Assembly (NCBI GenBank): GCA_964472565.1
Contig: CAYYNB010000079.1
Location: 1 to 26,212, forward strand
Source: DATAMF01 sp964472565
GTDB taxonomy: Bacteria; Chloroflexota; Anaerolineae; Aggregatilineales; Aggregatilineaceae
Length of the DNA stretch: 26,212 nucleotides
Direction of reading: 5' to 3'
Part shown: piece by piece, positions 7,558 through 15,499 of the stretch
Layout: every line of letters begins with the position of its first letter
Position numbering within the stretch: position 1 is the first letter of the stretch
The notes under the pieces: model-generated
Told to the model about the DNA's origin: nothing
What the model saw: the letters and a program-made list of their open reading frames with translations, nothing else
The model's database searches: none
Program-made: the position numbers and the translations under genes

Positions 7558-9204
7558 ATGCGCTTATTTTTGATTCTCGCGCTGGTTGTGCTGCTGCGGC
7601 CCCTACCGGCAGCGGCTCAAACAACCGAACCCATCACCTACTACGACATCGAATCCGCCCTCAGCACCATCGACCCGCAGCGCGCGGACTCGCCAGCGGC
7701 GGCCACCGCCGTTGAAACGCTGTTTCTGGGCCTCACCACCATCGATCCCGCGCAGCCCGGAAACCTGTTACCGGCACTTGCCCGCGAATGGTCGGTGGAT
7801 GACAGCGGCACCGTCTGGCCCTTCATACTGCGTAACGATGTATCCTGGGTGCATTGGAACGCCACCACCGCAACGGCTGAACCCGTGCGGATGGTCACGG
7901 CTGCCGATGCCGCTTATGCCTTCCAGCGCGCCTGTGATCCCCGGCTCGGCAGTTACTACACCACCCTCGCGGATGATGTGATCCTCGGCTGCGATGCGCA
8001 AAACCCGCAGGTGGAAGCGCCCGACGACACCACACTGATCATCACGCTCAAATTTCCGTCGGCCTATTTTCTGAGCCAGACCGCGCTGCCCATCTACCGC
8101 CCCGTGCCGCAGGATGTGATCGAAAGCCAGGGCGACGCCTGGACCGAATCCGCCCATCTGCTCACCAGCGGGCCTTTTGTGCTGGCGGAATGGACGGCAC
8201 GTGTCAGCCGGGTCTATCTCCGTAACCCCCACCTGCCCGCCGATCTGCGCGGTCCCGGCAATATCGAGCGCATATTTGTCAGCGAGGTAGCCGATCTCAC
8301 CACCCAGTTCTCGCTCTATCTGGACGATCAAACCGACCGCACGTTAGTGCCGCCCGCCGAACTCGAAGCGATTCTCAACAACCCGGATATGACCGGCCAG
8401 TTAGCCCAGACGACCACTCTCGGCGTGTTTTATGTCGCCTTCGACTACACCCAGCCGCCGTTTGATAATATCCACGTACGCCGGGCTTTTTCCGCCGCCG
8501 TTGACCGCACGGCCTTTGTGCAGGAAGTTCGCCAGAATCGAGGCATGCCGGTAATCCACATGACTCCCCCCGGCGTCTTTGGCGCGCCCCCGATTAATGA
8601 GGTCGGGGTGGGCTACGATCCCGACTATGCCCGCGCCGAACTTGCAGCCGCCGGGTATTCCAACTGTGACGGCCTGCCTGCTATCGACATCGCCGCCTAC
8701 ACCAACACCGGGAACTGGGCCGAATTTCTGGTGGCAGCAGTGGAAGACGTGCTGGGCTGCGATCCCAACCTGATCGCCTTTCGTGAACAGGAATTCACCA
8801 CGCTGATCGACGCCATCGATCCGGCCAGTTCAGACCGCCCCAAGCTGTGGACCATGAACCACCTGCCCGATTATCCCGATGCCAACAACGGCCTGGGGGA
8901 TATTCTCGCGTGTGAGGGCGAAAACCAGATGCTCCGGCCCTGCGCCGAAGTCGATGATCTGATCATGCAGGCCGCCCGCGAACCTGATCCGGCGGCGCGT
9001 GTGGAATTGTATTACACCATCGAAGAGGCGTTTTTCGGTCCCGAAGGCGAACAGCCGATCATCCCGCTGTTTCTGGAGATGAATTACATTCTGCATCAAC
9101 CCTGGCTGACCGGGCCGTTCGATACGGACGCCATTTTTAGCGGCGTTCACTACAGCTATTATTCCATCGATCAGGCCGCCCAACGCACCGCCCGCGCCGG
9201 ATAA
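7558..9204 (+). CDS. Peptide-type ABC transporter substrate-binding protein (family 5), copy 3
   Basis: The most divergent of the three paralogues, 548 residues. The signal peptide is short and ends AAA near residue 20, again without a lipobox. It keeps STIDPQRADS, RACDPRLGSYY, the RRAFSAAVDRTAFVQEV segment, NEVGVGYDPDYARAEL and all six cysteines. It lacks about 11 residues after the second Cys, where copies 1 and 2 have an acidic stretch ending in YDLVQ or YSLVQ. Where the others have EDRPNVWTMGWGPDYPDANNW, it has a shorter, changed loop around SDRPKLWTMNHLPDYP, next to the likely ligand site. Codons are GGC/CGC-rich, unlike copy 1. AAGGAA precedes the ATG. It looks intact and is probably a specialised copy under its own promoter. 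Confidence 0.92.
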   Translation: MRLFLILALVVLLRPLPAAAQTTEPITYYDIESALSTIDPQRADSPAAATAVETLFLGLTTIDPAQPGNLLPALAREWSVDDSGTVWPFILRNDVSWVHWNATTATAEPVRMVTAADAAYAFQRACDPRLGSYYTTLADDVILGCDAQNPQVEAPDDTTLIITLKFPSAYFLSQTALPIYRPVPQDVIESQGDAWTESAHLLTSGPFVLAEWTARVSRVYLRNPHLPADLRGPGNIERIFVSEVADLTTQFSLYLDDQTDRTLVPPAELEAILNNPDMTGQLAQTTTLGVFYVAFDYTQPPFDNIHVRRAFSAAVDRTAFVQEVRQNRGMPVIHMTPPGVFGAPPINEVGVGYDPDYARAELAAAGYSNCDGLPAIDIAAYTNTGNWAEFLVAAVEDVLGCDPNLIAFREQEFTTLIDAIDPASSDRPKLWTMNHLPDYPDANNGLGDILACEGENQMLRPCAEVDDLIMQAAREPDPAARVELYYTIEEAFFGPEGEQPIIPLFLEMNYILHQPWLTGPFDTDAIFSGVHYSYYSIDQAAQRTARAG

Positions 9205-9206
9205 AC

Positions 9207-9236
9207 AAAAAAAGGGAGGCCCCATCTGGACCTCCC
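9207..9236 (-). terminator. Terminator for the 79-aa minus-strand gene
   Basis: On the minus strand, GGGAGG and CCTCCC (9214-9219 with 9231-9236) form a stem followed by seven Ts (complement of 9207-9213). It sits between convergent genes. On the plus strand it lacks a T-tract. Confidence 0.7.
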
Positions 9237-9255
9237 CATCCCCCTGAAATGCCCC

Positions 9256-9495
9256 CTAACGACGGTAGGATTCCGCTTCGACTTCCATAATGGCCTGTCG
9301 CGCGGCCAACCGCATATACCATTCCCGCTTCTGGATCATTTTCTGCTGTTCATCGGCAGGCAGGGCAGCGATACTCGCCCAAAATACCTGCTCTTCATCT
9401 TCCACCTTCTGGACTATCCGGGCAGCGGGTTCAGCCTGCCGCCTGATCACCCAACTAGAGAAAAAGGACTTTTTGACACCGCTTAGGACTGCCAT
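9256..9495 (-). CDS. Small helical protein of unknown function
   Basis: I do not recognise this 79-residue protein. It is charged and probably all-helical, with a heptad-like segment from about residue 28 (VQKVEDEEQVFW) to the end and an RxxAARQAIMEVEAE tail. It has no signal peptide, membrane segment or Cys. It is very likely a real gene because GGAGG lies 5 nt before the ATG on the minus strand and a T7-tailed terminator follows the stop. It stands alone, convergent with the third binding protein and divergent from the gene at 9718. Confidence 0.7.
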   Translation of the reverse strand: MAVLSGVKKSFFSSWVIRRQAEPAARIVQKVEDEEQVFWASIAALPADEQQKMIQKREWYMRLAARQAIMEVEAESYRR

Positions 9496-9657
9496 GTTTT
9501 CCTCCGAATATCGGCTTCGATGTGGTGCGATTTTGAAAGTCCACTGTGCTTATCTATGCTATTAGTCGTGGTGAATCTACAAAAGAGGTCGAAAGATCGG
9601 GAATTTGCACAACCTTTCACCTAGCCTGGCTGAAAATATTATGTTACTATACAGACA

Positions 9658-9671
9658 ATTCATAAATGAAT
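9658..9671. promoter_or_regulatory. AT-rich palindrome, possible operator
   Basis: ATTCAT-AA-ATGAAT is a perfect 14-bp palindrome 46 bp before the ATG at 9718, in the 222-bp divergent gap between two small genes. Position and symmetry suit a dimeric repressor site; nothing more can be said. Confidence 0.3.
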
Positions 9672-9717
9672 GAATTGATCATAAGACATTTTTCTTTCAT
9701 AGTTCAAAGGGGATTGT

Positions 9718-10125
9718 ATGGCAAGAATCTTCATTGTTGATAACGACTATATCACCGTCGAATACCTCTCCGATCACCGCATCATCCAGCATACCATTCA
9801 CAAACCCGTAGGGGGGCATACGCTTCGAGATGCTTTAAACGCCGGGACCGCTGCCCTGGAGGAACATGGGGCATGCAAATGGCTCTCGGATGATCGTAAG
9901 AATGGGCCGCTTGCCACTGAAGAGGCCGATTGGGGCTTCAACGATTGGAATGCCCGTACCATCAATGCTGGCTGGAAATATTGGGCGTTGGTCGTCCCGC
10001 CAGCGCTAGAAGCTGCGGGCAGCCTGATCCCGACTATCGAGGATCTCCATCAACGCGGCCTGCGTGTGATGACCTTCACCGACCGCGAAGCCGCCCTCGA
10101 CTGGCTGGACGACATGCCCGATTAG
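9718..10125 (+). CDS. Small protein, possibly SpoIIAA/STAS-like fold
   Basis: A 135-residue soluble protein without signal peptide or membrane segment. The core KWLSDDRKNGPL (residues about 54-65) followed by W...NDW and AGWKYWALVVP, and a C-terminal RVMTFTDREAALDWL, resembles, as I recall it, a family of small bacterial proteins given a SpoIIAA/STAS-like alpha/beta fold. Such domains often act in partner-switching or signal pathways, but no kinase or sigma factor is next to it. AAAGGGGA lies just before the ATG. An AT palindrome upstream may be its operator. The C-terminal pattern (strand, then a D-x-x-A-A helix) is echoed in the gene at 25725. Fold assignment is tentative. Confidence 0.6.
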   Translation: MARIFIVDNDYITVEYLSDHRIIQHTIHKPVGGHTLRDALNAGTAALEEHGACKWLSDDRKNGPLATEEADWGFNDWNARTINAGWKYWALVVPPALEAAGSLIPTIEDLHQRGLRVMTFTDREAALDWLDDMPD

Positions 10126-10151
10126 TTTTTAGTTTTTCCATGCATACAAAC

Positions 10152-10193
10152 GCCGCAGCGGACACGGTATCTACTTGATCTGCCCGCTGCGGC
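10152..10193. other. Long GC hairpin after the 9718 gene
   Basis: GCCGCAGCGG (10152-10161) pairs perfectly over 10 bp with CCGCTGCGGC (10184-10193), with a 22-nt loop. It starts 27 bp after the stop codon but has only a weak T run after it. It is a possible terminator or 3'-end stabiliser. Confidence 0.4.
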
Positions 10194-10273
10194 CCTTGAA
10201 TTCAAAATCCCCGCCCTCATATTCGATCCTCCGCCAGCGTCTCCGCATGATGTAAAAGTTGGTCACGCTCCTG

Positions 10274-10314
10274 TCACGATTTGCGTGATAAAGTGAAATC
10301 GGTCACATGGACCG
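10274..10314. promoter_or_regulatory. Two small palindromes before the PPC-like gene
   Basis: TCACG-ATTTG-CGTGA (10274-10288) and CGGTC-ACATG-GACCG (10300-10314) are adjacent 15-bp dyads, about 30-70 bp before the ATG at 10345. The spacing suggests regulator sites or small 5'-UTR hairpins. Confidence 0.3.
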
Positions 10315-10344
10315 CTGATCACTTTGAGGAGAGGATCATACATC

Positions 10345-11433
10345 ATGAAAGCAAAAACACCGTTCTCTATTCTAGTGCTGGTCGCGCTGCTCCTGAGTCT
10401 GGCGGGAAGTCTCACCGCCCACGCCCAGGACGGCATTGAGTTCCCCGAAGGCACGCCCATCACGTTGGGTGAAACCGTGCAAGGCGAGCTGACAGCGGAT
10501 GCACCTATCGTCAACTACACCTTCGAAGCTAAAAAGGGTGACGCCATCACGGTCTATACCGAAGATGACACCTATACCGCCATTTATGTGGTCATCGGCG
10601 ATCCCCGCACGGAAGATGTGTTGTTTTATAGCAGTTTCGACCCCACCAACGAACATGCCGCTTATATGCCGCTGTATTTGTTCCCCGACGATGGCACCTA
10701 CAACATTGCCGTCACCTGCTCCGATTACTTCTATCTTCAGGAAGCGCCCGATGAAAACACGCCCTTCTCGCTGACGGTAGAAGCAGCGGAATACAAAACC
10801 CTCACCTATGGGGATGCGTTTGAAGGCGAAATCAGCCTCGACAATACCAGCGACATCTTCATCTTCGAAGGTCAGATCGCCGACATTCCCTATATCACCC
10901 TGGAAACCGATGGGAATCAGATGATGATGGACTCGCTGACCCAGGCCGATTACTTGGAAAACGAAGGCAACCGGACATCCGAAACCAAAAACTACTACAT
11001 CAGCCCCTTCTATATGGTTGATCCCGATACCTTCATGGTGATGGTGTTCAACAATGAACTGGCCTACGCCTCCGAAGCCGACCCCATCGCCTATACCCTG
11101 AAAATCGACAACTATGATCCCCAGCCCATCGCCTACGGTGAAACAATCGGGGTCGAACTGTCCGTCGAAATGCTGCTCAATTACCTGAAGTTCGAGGGCA
11201 AAGCCGGTGAGGTGGTCACGATCACTATCGAAGCGCCGAACGAAATGAACTTCACCACCATTCTCTTCGATGTCAACGGCACACCGTTCGCCGGGGCCGA
11301 ATACAGCGAAGCCATTGAAACCGTCAAGCTGCCGGGCGACGGCACCTACATAATCGGCCTCTTCCCCGCCGACTACTCGATTGATCCCAGCGATCTCGAC
11401 ACACTCAACGTCACGCTGACCGTGACACCCTGA
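10345..11433 (+). CDS. Secreted protein with three PPC-like beta-sandwich repeats
   Basis: A 362-residue exported protein. The ATG at 10345 is chosen because the signal peptide (about 1-27, ending AHA) begins there and GAGGAGAGG lies at 10326-10334; an upstream in-frame TTG is less likely. The mature protein has three repeats of a beta-sandwich like the bacterial pre-peptidase C-terminal (PPC) domain. Each opens with a Y/L-G-E/D-x-x-x-G-E/V-L-like strand (LGETVQGEL, YGDAFEGEI, YGETIGVEL) and then has a YTFEAKKGD- or KFEGKAGE-like turn. Repeats 1 and 3 end with DGTYNIAV and DGTYIIGL. PPC domains usually sit beside proteases; here there is no catalytic domain, so a binding or structural role outside the cell is likely. 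It is very acidic. It has its own terminator and looks monocistronic. Confidence 0.82.
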   Translation: MKAKTPFSILVLVALLLSLAGSLTAHAQDGIEFPEGTPITLGETVQGELTADAPIVNYTFEAKKGDAITVYTEDDTYTAIYVVIGDPRTEDVLFYSSFDPTNEHAAYMPLYLFPDDGTYNIAVTCSDYFYLQEAPDENTPFSLTVEAAEYKTLTYGDAFEGEISLDNTSDIFIFEGQIADIPYITLETDGNQMMMDSLTQADYLENEGNRTSETKNYYISPFYMVDPDTFMVMVFNNELAYASEADPIAYTLKIDNYDPQPIAYGETIGVELSVEMLLNYLKFEGKAGEVVTITIEAPNEMNFTTILFDVNGTPFAGAEYSEAIETVKLPGDGTYIIGLFPADYSIDPSDLDTLNVTLTVTP

Positions 11434-11465
11434 TCATTAAATAAATGCTAATCCAGCTCCATCAG

Positions 11466-11492
11466 CAGGGCCGCATCCGGCCCTGTTTTTTT
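11466..11492 (+). terminator. Intrinsic terminator after the PPC-like gene
   Basis: CAGGGCCG (11466-11473) pairs perfectly with CGGCCCTG (11478-11485) around a CATC loop and is followed by T7 (11486-11492). Confidence 0.95.
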
Positions 11493-11584
11493 GCGAACAC
11501 CGCCCCGGAATGTATGATAATATTATAAATAACGTTACAAGCCATTACGTTATGGATCATTTAGTACGAATAAGGAGTTACACC

Positions 11585-11758
11585 ATGACTCGACCAAGGA
11601 TACTTGGAGCCATCATTCTGGGAATAATCCTTATCGCCTTATCGATCCTCTTTGAACTGGCAGATTGGGGCACCGAAGGCTTCGGGGTGGTGCAAATCGC
11701 TGCTGTGATCATCGGCCTGTTATTGGTGGGCGGTGGCTTGCGCTACCTCCGCGCCTAG
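11585..11758 (+). CDS. Small two-helix membrane protein
   Basis: A 57-residue protein with two predicted membrane helices, about residues 6-24 (LGAIILGIILIALSILFEL) and 34-52 (VVQIAAVIIGLLLVGGGLR), joined by a short acidic loop with a central Trp. The ATG at 11585 has AAGGAG 9 nt upstream. An in-frame ATG at 11510 would add 25 polar residues and overlaps the promoter region. Proteins of this size and topology are common and poorly characterised; function unknown. It lies 99 bp before the propeller-protein gene, which has its own strong ribosome site, so co-transcription is possible. Confidence 0.7.
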   Translation: MTRPRILGAIILGIILIALSILFELADWGTEGFGVVQIAAVIIGLLLVGGGLRYLRA

Positions 11759-11857
11759 CCTGCGATCAGACAACGGTTAGCCATCTGCGCCTTGTCACCA
11801 CACGCGACAATGGTCAAAATAGGTACAGCGTTTTAACGATCTCTCGAAGGAGGAACG

Positions 11858-13660
11858 ATGCGTTTAATCCCATTACGCCTCGCGCTGCTGGTCACGCTGA
11901 TCACAGCAGCGTTGTTCACTTCATTGGCTGCGCCGTCCACCACCTCGGCCCAGCAATCGTGTGGCACGGCTCCCGCCCCGCGCCTGACAGCCGGGGGACA
12001 AGGCCGCGTGACGATCAGCGATGGCATGGGCAACAATCTGCGCGTCTCGCCCAGCGCCGCCGCAGGCACCACTATTCTCGGCGTGCTGGCCGATGGCGAA
12101 GTCTTTAACGTGCTCGGTGCGCCCACCTGCGCTGACAATTACTGGTGGTGGCAGGTCCGCCGCTGGGACGGTCAAACCGGCTGGACGGCGGAAGGGGCCG
12201 GGACCGAATACTGGGTCGAACCCTGGCCCATTGCCGGATCAACTTACGCCACTGGAGCGCGTCCCGCCATTGAGCCGCGTTATCTCGCCTATCTCAGCGG
12301 CACCGACGCCAACACCGTCCCCATGCTGATGGCAGCCGACAGCGGCCAGAATGTGACCATCACCACCACCGTCACCCAGAACAACGCGCTGGTCTGGTCG
12401 CCGGACGGCAAGATGGTCGCCTTTAGCGATGGCCGTGATATTTATGTCGCTGCCCCCGCAGTCTTCCGCAATGTGACCAATACCCCCGACTCACCCGACT
12501 ATGCGCCGACCTGGTCGCCCGACAGCACCAAGATCGCGTATGTGTCCGAGGCCAGCGGAAACCCCGATATTGCGGTAATTAGCGCCGATGGCACCAACCG
12601 CATCAGCCTGACCACCGATCCCGCGACGGATGATTTCCCGGCATGGTCACCCGATGGCGCGCGCATTGCCTTCGCCAGTGATCGCGCGGGCAACCATGAC
12701 CTTTACACCATAAATTCGGCTGACGGCGGCAACCTGATCCAGGTCACATCGTCGGACAGCATCGACATCGCGCCAGTCTGGTCACCCAACGGCTCAAAAA
12801 TCGCTTTCATCGGCTCCGACACGGTCAATTCCGATATTTTCATCGCCCAGCCCGACGGCACGATCAACAAACTGACTCTGGGTGGCAAAAACAGCAGTCC
12901 AGTCTGGTCGCCTGACAGCAAACGGATCGCGTATGTGGGCGAGAATCCGGCGCTGAGCGGCAAATTTGACCTGTTCAGTGTGGATGCCAGCGATGTGATG
13001 AATGCGGGGAAATTCGCGCTGCAATATACCACCAGCGGCAGCGAGATTCGCGGCCTTACGTGGTCGCCCGATGGACAGTGGATCGCGTTTGCGGCCAAAC
13101 TGACGGGCAGCTTCGATATTTTTGCCATCCGTTCCAGCGGCATCAACCTCGTGAACCTGACCAACAGCCCCACCGTAGATGACACACTCCCGGTCTGGCA
13201 GCCCAAGCAGAATCCGTTTGATGGGTTTACGCCGCTCGCGGTAACACCTGCTGCCGCCACGCCTGCTGCCTCGACGATCAATCCCGGCACGCAGGATTTG
13301 CTGCTGATCTACGATGCGGCAGTGCCCGTGTTTACCTTGCAGAATACCGCAGGCGCGCCGCTCAACCTGACTCCGCTCAGTTTCACGGGCGCGGGCGTCA
13401 CCGTTCCGGCGACGATCTGGGATACCGAATATCTGTCTTCGCCGCTGGCGACCTTCAAGGATAAGGGCTGTTTGATGATGTGGCGCTTTGGCCTGCCCGT
13501 CCAGGACACGCCCCCCGAATGCGCGACCTACCGCCAGGGTTACGTCGCCAACGAGTCCGTCATGTTCTGGACCCAAACCAGTTTCCAGGTGTTGTATAAC
13601 GGCACCGTTGTGGCGACCTGCGATGTAGCCGCTAAACGCTGCGTCGTTGATCTGCCCTAA
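11858..13660 (+). CDS. Secreted SH3b plus PD40 (TolB-like) beta-propeller protein
   Basis: A 600-residue exported protein. The signal peptide ends near residue 30 (TSA before QQS). An SH3b-like domain follows at about 48-108, with NNLRVSPSAAAGTTILGVL and a WWWQVRRWDGQTGWT segment. Then comes a propeller of six PD40 blades (about 178-455), each marked by WSPDG/S-xx-IAF/Y: VWSPDGKMVAF, TWSPDSTKIAY, AWSPDGARIAF, VWSPNGSKIAF, VWSPDSKRIAY and TWSPDGQWIAF. An Ala/Thr-Pro linker leads to a C-terminal beta domain (about 480-600) starting LLLIYDAAVPVFTLQN. The blades are like those of TolB, but no Tol/Pal partner is present, so a role in binding cell-wall glycans or proteins outside the cell is the safest reading. 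AAGGAGG precedes the ATG. It is convergent with the beta-helix gene. Confidence 0.88.
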   Translation: MRLIPLRLALLVTLITAALFTSLAAPSTTSAQQSCGTAPAPRLTAGGQGRVTISDGMGNNLRVSPSAAAGTTILGVLADGEVFNVLGAPTCADNYWWWQVRRWDGQTGWTAEGAGTEYWVEPWPIAGSTYATGARPAIEPRYLAYLSGTDANTVPMLMAADSGQNVTITTTVTQNNALVWSPDGKMVAFSDGRDIYVAAPAVFRNVTNTPDSPDYAPTWSPDSTKIAYVSEASGNPDIAVISADGTNRISLTTDPATDDFPAWSPDGARIAFASDRAGNHDLYTINSADGGNLIQVTSSDSIDIAPVWSPNGSKIAFIGSDTVNSDIFIAQPDGTINKLTLGGKNSSPVWSPDSKRIAYVGENPALSGKFDLFSVDASDVMNAGKFALQYTTSGSEIRGLTWSPDGQWIAFAAKLTGSFDIFAIRSSGINLVNLTNSPTVDDTLPVWQPKQNPFDGFTPLAVTPAAATPAASTINPGTQDLLLIYDAAVPVFTLQNTAGAPLNLTPLSFTGAGVTVPATIWDTEYLSSPLATFKDKGCLMMWRFGLPVQDTPPECATYRQGYVANESVMFWTQTSFQVLYNGTVVATCDVAAKRCVVDLP

Positions 13661-13665
13661 ATAGC

Positions 13666-13705
13666 ATCAAGAGGGCCGGTTTCAAACCGAACCGGCCCTC
13701 TTGAT
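13666..13705. terminator. Bidirectional terminator between convergent secreted-protein genes
   Basis: A perfect 16-bp stem (13666-13681 with 13690-13705, core GAGGGCCGGTT) with an 8-nt loop lies between two converging genes. The T-tract is weak on both sides, but the stem is very stable. Confidence 0.8.
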
Positions 13706-13730
13706 TTGTTCTCCGCCTGTATCACAGACG

Positions 13731-15308
13731 CTAATCTGACGTACAGATAATCTCCCCCGGATTCGTCTCCGAGGCATGACACCCCGCAGGCGGGATCACC
13801 GGTGTAGTAGTCGGTGTGCGCACCGGAGTCGATGGCGTAGTGGTCGGCGTCCTGCTCGGCGTGAAGGTGGGTAAAACCAATGTCGGCGGCAGTTCAGGCG
13901 TCGCCGTGAGTGTCCCCGGCATTGGCTGGACCAGGCAAAACGTGGTAGGAGTAGGCAAAAACGGCTGATACTGCACCTGCTCGTTCACCGCATCTCCCGA
14001 TCCGCTGCCCGCCCCGGATGGACCATCCGCCGCACCCCAATAGTTAAAGACAGCATTGGCGGTTGGCCCCGGCGTATTGATAAACATGCCGTATTTGTTG
14101 TTGACCTCAAAACAGCCATCAAAAGCCTGGATAGGTGAACCATTCTCGGCAAACACACCGCCGCCTACTATCCCACTGTTCCCGGCAATCCGGCTGGTGC
14201 CGAGATAGACCACCCCGGACCCATTCGCCCAGATGCCGCCCCCTACCCCATCCAGAGCCTTGTTATGGACAATCTGACTCCAACCTACCGTCAGCGCAGC
14301 GCCCCCATCGACCAGAATCCCGCCGCCGCTAGAGGTGCTTTCGTTGCTGGTGATCACAACCCCCTCTTGCACCGTCACCTGTACCGGGCCGCTGACCCCA
14401 CCATCTCCACGCGCCGCGATCCCGCCGCCGCCGCTGCGGGCCGAATTCACCTCGATCACACTTTCGCCCTTGATCAGCGTAGTGGTATTCGGTCCCAGGT
14501 AGAGTCCGCCGCCATATTCCGCCGCGTTGCTGGCAATCACGCTGTGATCCTGAATTCGCAGTGCAGCCGGGCCATTTTGCCCCACGACAGCGATCCCGCC
14601 GCCGTAATATGCCGCATTCCCGATTCCGCCGCTGATGCCGCTGTGCGAGATCGTCAGTGTGCCTGCCGTGCTGTAAATCGCGCCGCCATATGTTCCCACC
14701 ACATCCTGCGCCCAGTTCCCCTCGAAATCGCTGAAATCAATCGTGACCGACGGTCCCACGTTATAGATCGCGCCGCCCGCTTCAAACGCGCTGTTCGCGC
14801 CCATATACACATCATACAGAACCAGCGTTCCGTTGTTATAGATCGCGCCGCCTCTGGCTTCCGACCCATTCACAATCGACATCATATCAAGACGCAGTGT
14901 CCCGCCAGCCGCCACATGGAAAAAACGTTCCAGGCGTGGGGTGCCTCGTGGCCGCTGGATACGCGCCCCACCGCCGTGAATCCACACATTGCTGGTAATA
15001 TCCGGCAGCATATTGCTCCCGTCGATTTCAAACGGCGTGCCCACCGGCTCATAATACCCGCTCCCCAGGCAAATAATCGTGAGCGCCGGATCGAGGTTGG
15101 CCTGGTAGATCGCGTTAATCAACCCGGCGATGTCACCGGGACCAGGCGAAAAATCACAGCGGGGCGGCAGCGTCTGGGTGACGCGCAGGGCGGCGGGCTG
15201 ATATTCGCTGTAAACGGCAGCGCCACTTTCCGGCGTATTCATCATCCATAACATGGAGAGACTCAGTAAACTAATGAAGATCAGAACCAACACCCGTGCG
15301 ATTTTCAT
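13731..15308 (-). CDS. Secreted right-handed beta-helix protein with Thr/Pro-rich tail
   Basis: A 525-residue exported protein with a signal peptide at about 1-31. The middle (about 150-400) is a chain of Gly-rich rungs such as RGGAIYNNGTL, AGGAIYNVG, YGGAIYSTAGTL, YGGGIAVVG, YGGGLYLG, SGGGILVDGG and VGGGIWANGSG, each followed by SxIxxN-type turns. This is the pattern of right-handed parallel beta-helix or polymorphic-outer-membrane-type repeats. A NYWGAADGPSG segment after the repeats is common in such proteins. The C-terminal part (about 455-505) is a low-complexity Thr/Pro tract like a linker or a glycosylated stalk, ending in a short segment with two Cys. No LPXTG or transmembrane anchor is seen. 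Probably an extracellular surface or adhesion-type protein; no catalytic residues could be assigned. Confidence 0.82.
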   Translation of the reverse strand: MKIARVLVLIFISLLSLSMLWMMNTPESGAAVYSEYQPAALRVTQTLPPRCDFSPGPGDIAGLINAIYQANLDPALTIICLGSGYYEPVGTPFEIDGSNMLPDITSNVWIHGGGARIQRPRGTPRLERFFHVAAGGTLRLDMMSIVNGSEARGGAIYNNGTLVLYDVYMGANSAFEAGGAIYNVGPSVTIDFSDFEGNWAQDVVGTYGGAIYSTAGTLTISHSGISGGIGNAAYYGGGIAVVGQNGPAALRIQDHSVIASNAAEYGGGLYLGPNTTTLIKGESVIEVNSARSGGGGIAARGDGGVSGPVQVTVQEGVVITSNESTSSGGGILVDGGAALTVGWSQIVHNKALDGVGGGIWANGSGVVYLGTSRIAGNSGIVGGGVFAENGSPIQAFDGCFEVNNKYGMFINTPGPTANAVFNYWGAADGPSGAGSGSGDAVNEQVQYQPFLPTPTTFCLVQPMPGTLTATPELPPTLVLPTFTPSRTPTTTPSTPVRTPTTTPVIPPAGCHASETNPGEIICTSD

Positions 15309-15363
15309 AGTTTTTTCTCTCTTTTATCTGATAATTATTTACGAATCAATTAATACACTTTAT

Positions 15364-15393
15364 ACTGTATTCCTTGTATCCTTTGAGGGTCAA
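15364..15393 (-). promoter_or_regulatory. Candidate promoter for the beta-helix gene
   Basis: On the minus strand TTGACC (15388-15393) and TACAGT (15364-15369) are 18 bp apart, about 55 bp before the start codon. A TATAAA just downstream is an alternative -10. Confidence 0.35.
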
Positions 15394-15436
15394 CCTGTTG
15401 AATCCCTACGAATCACCTATCCTCCTTCGGCCAATA

Positions 15437-15465
15437 TTGCAGGTTTTCACACAACAGGCTAGTAT
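15437..15465 (+). promoter_or_regulatory. Candidate promoter for asnB
   Basis: TTGCAG (15437-15442) and TAGTAT (15460-15465) are separated by 17 bp. The predicted start lies about 28 nt before the asnB ATG. Confidence 0.45.
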
Positions 15466-15499
15466 CGTTGCTTCTTTTTTACACAGGACAGCATAATTT

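Noticed and set aside
7558..9204. Binding protein 3 as a decaying pseudogene
   Set aside because: It is shorter and divergent, but the frame is intact, the signal peptide and all six cysteines are kept, and it has a good ribosome site.
14265..15251. 328-codon open frame on the plus strand inside the beta-helix gene
   Set aside because: Complement of Gly-rich repeats; no domain, and the sense frame has a signal peptide and regular rungs.
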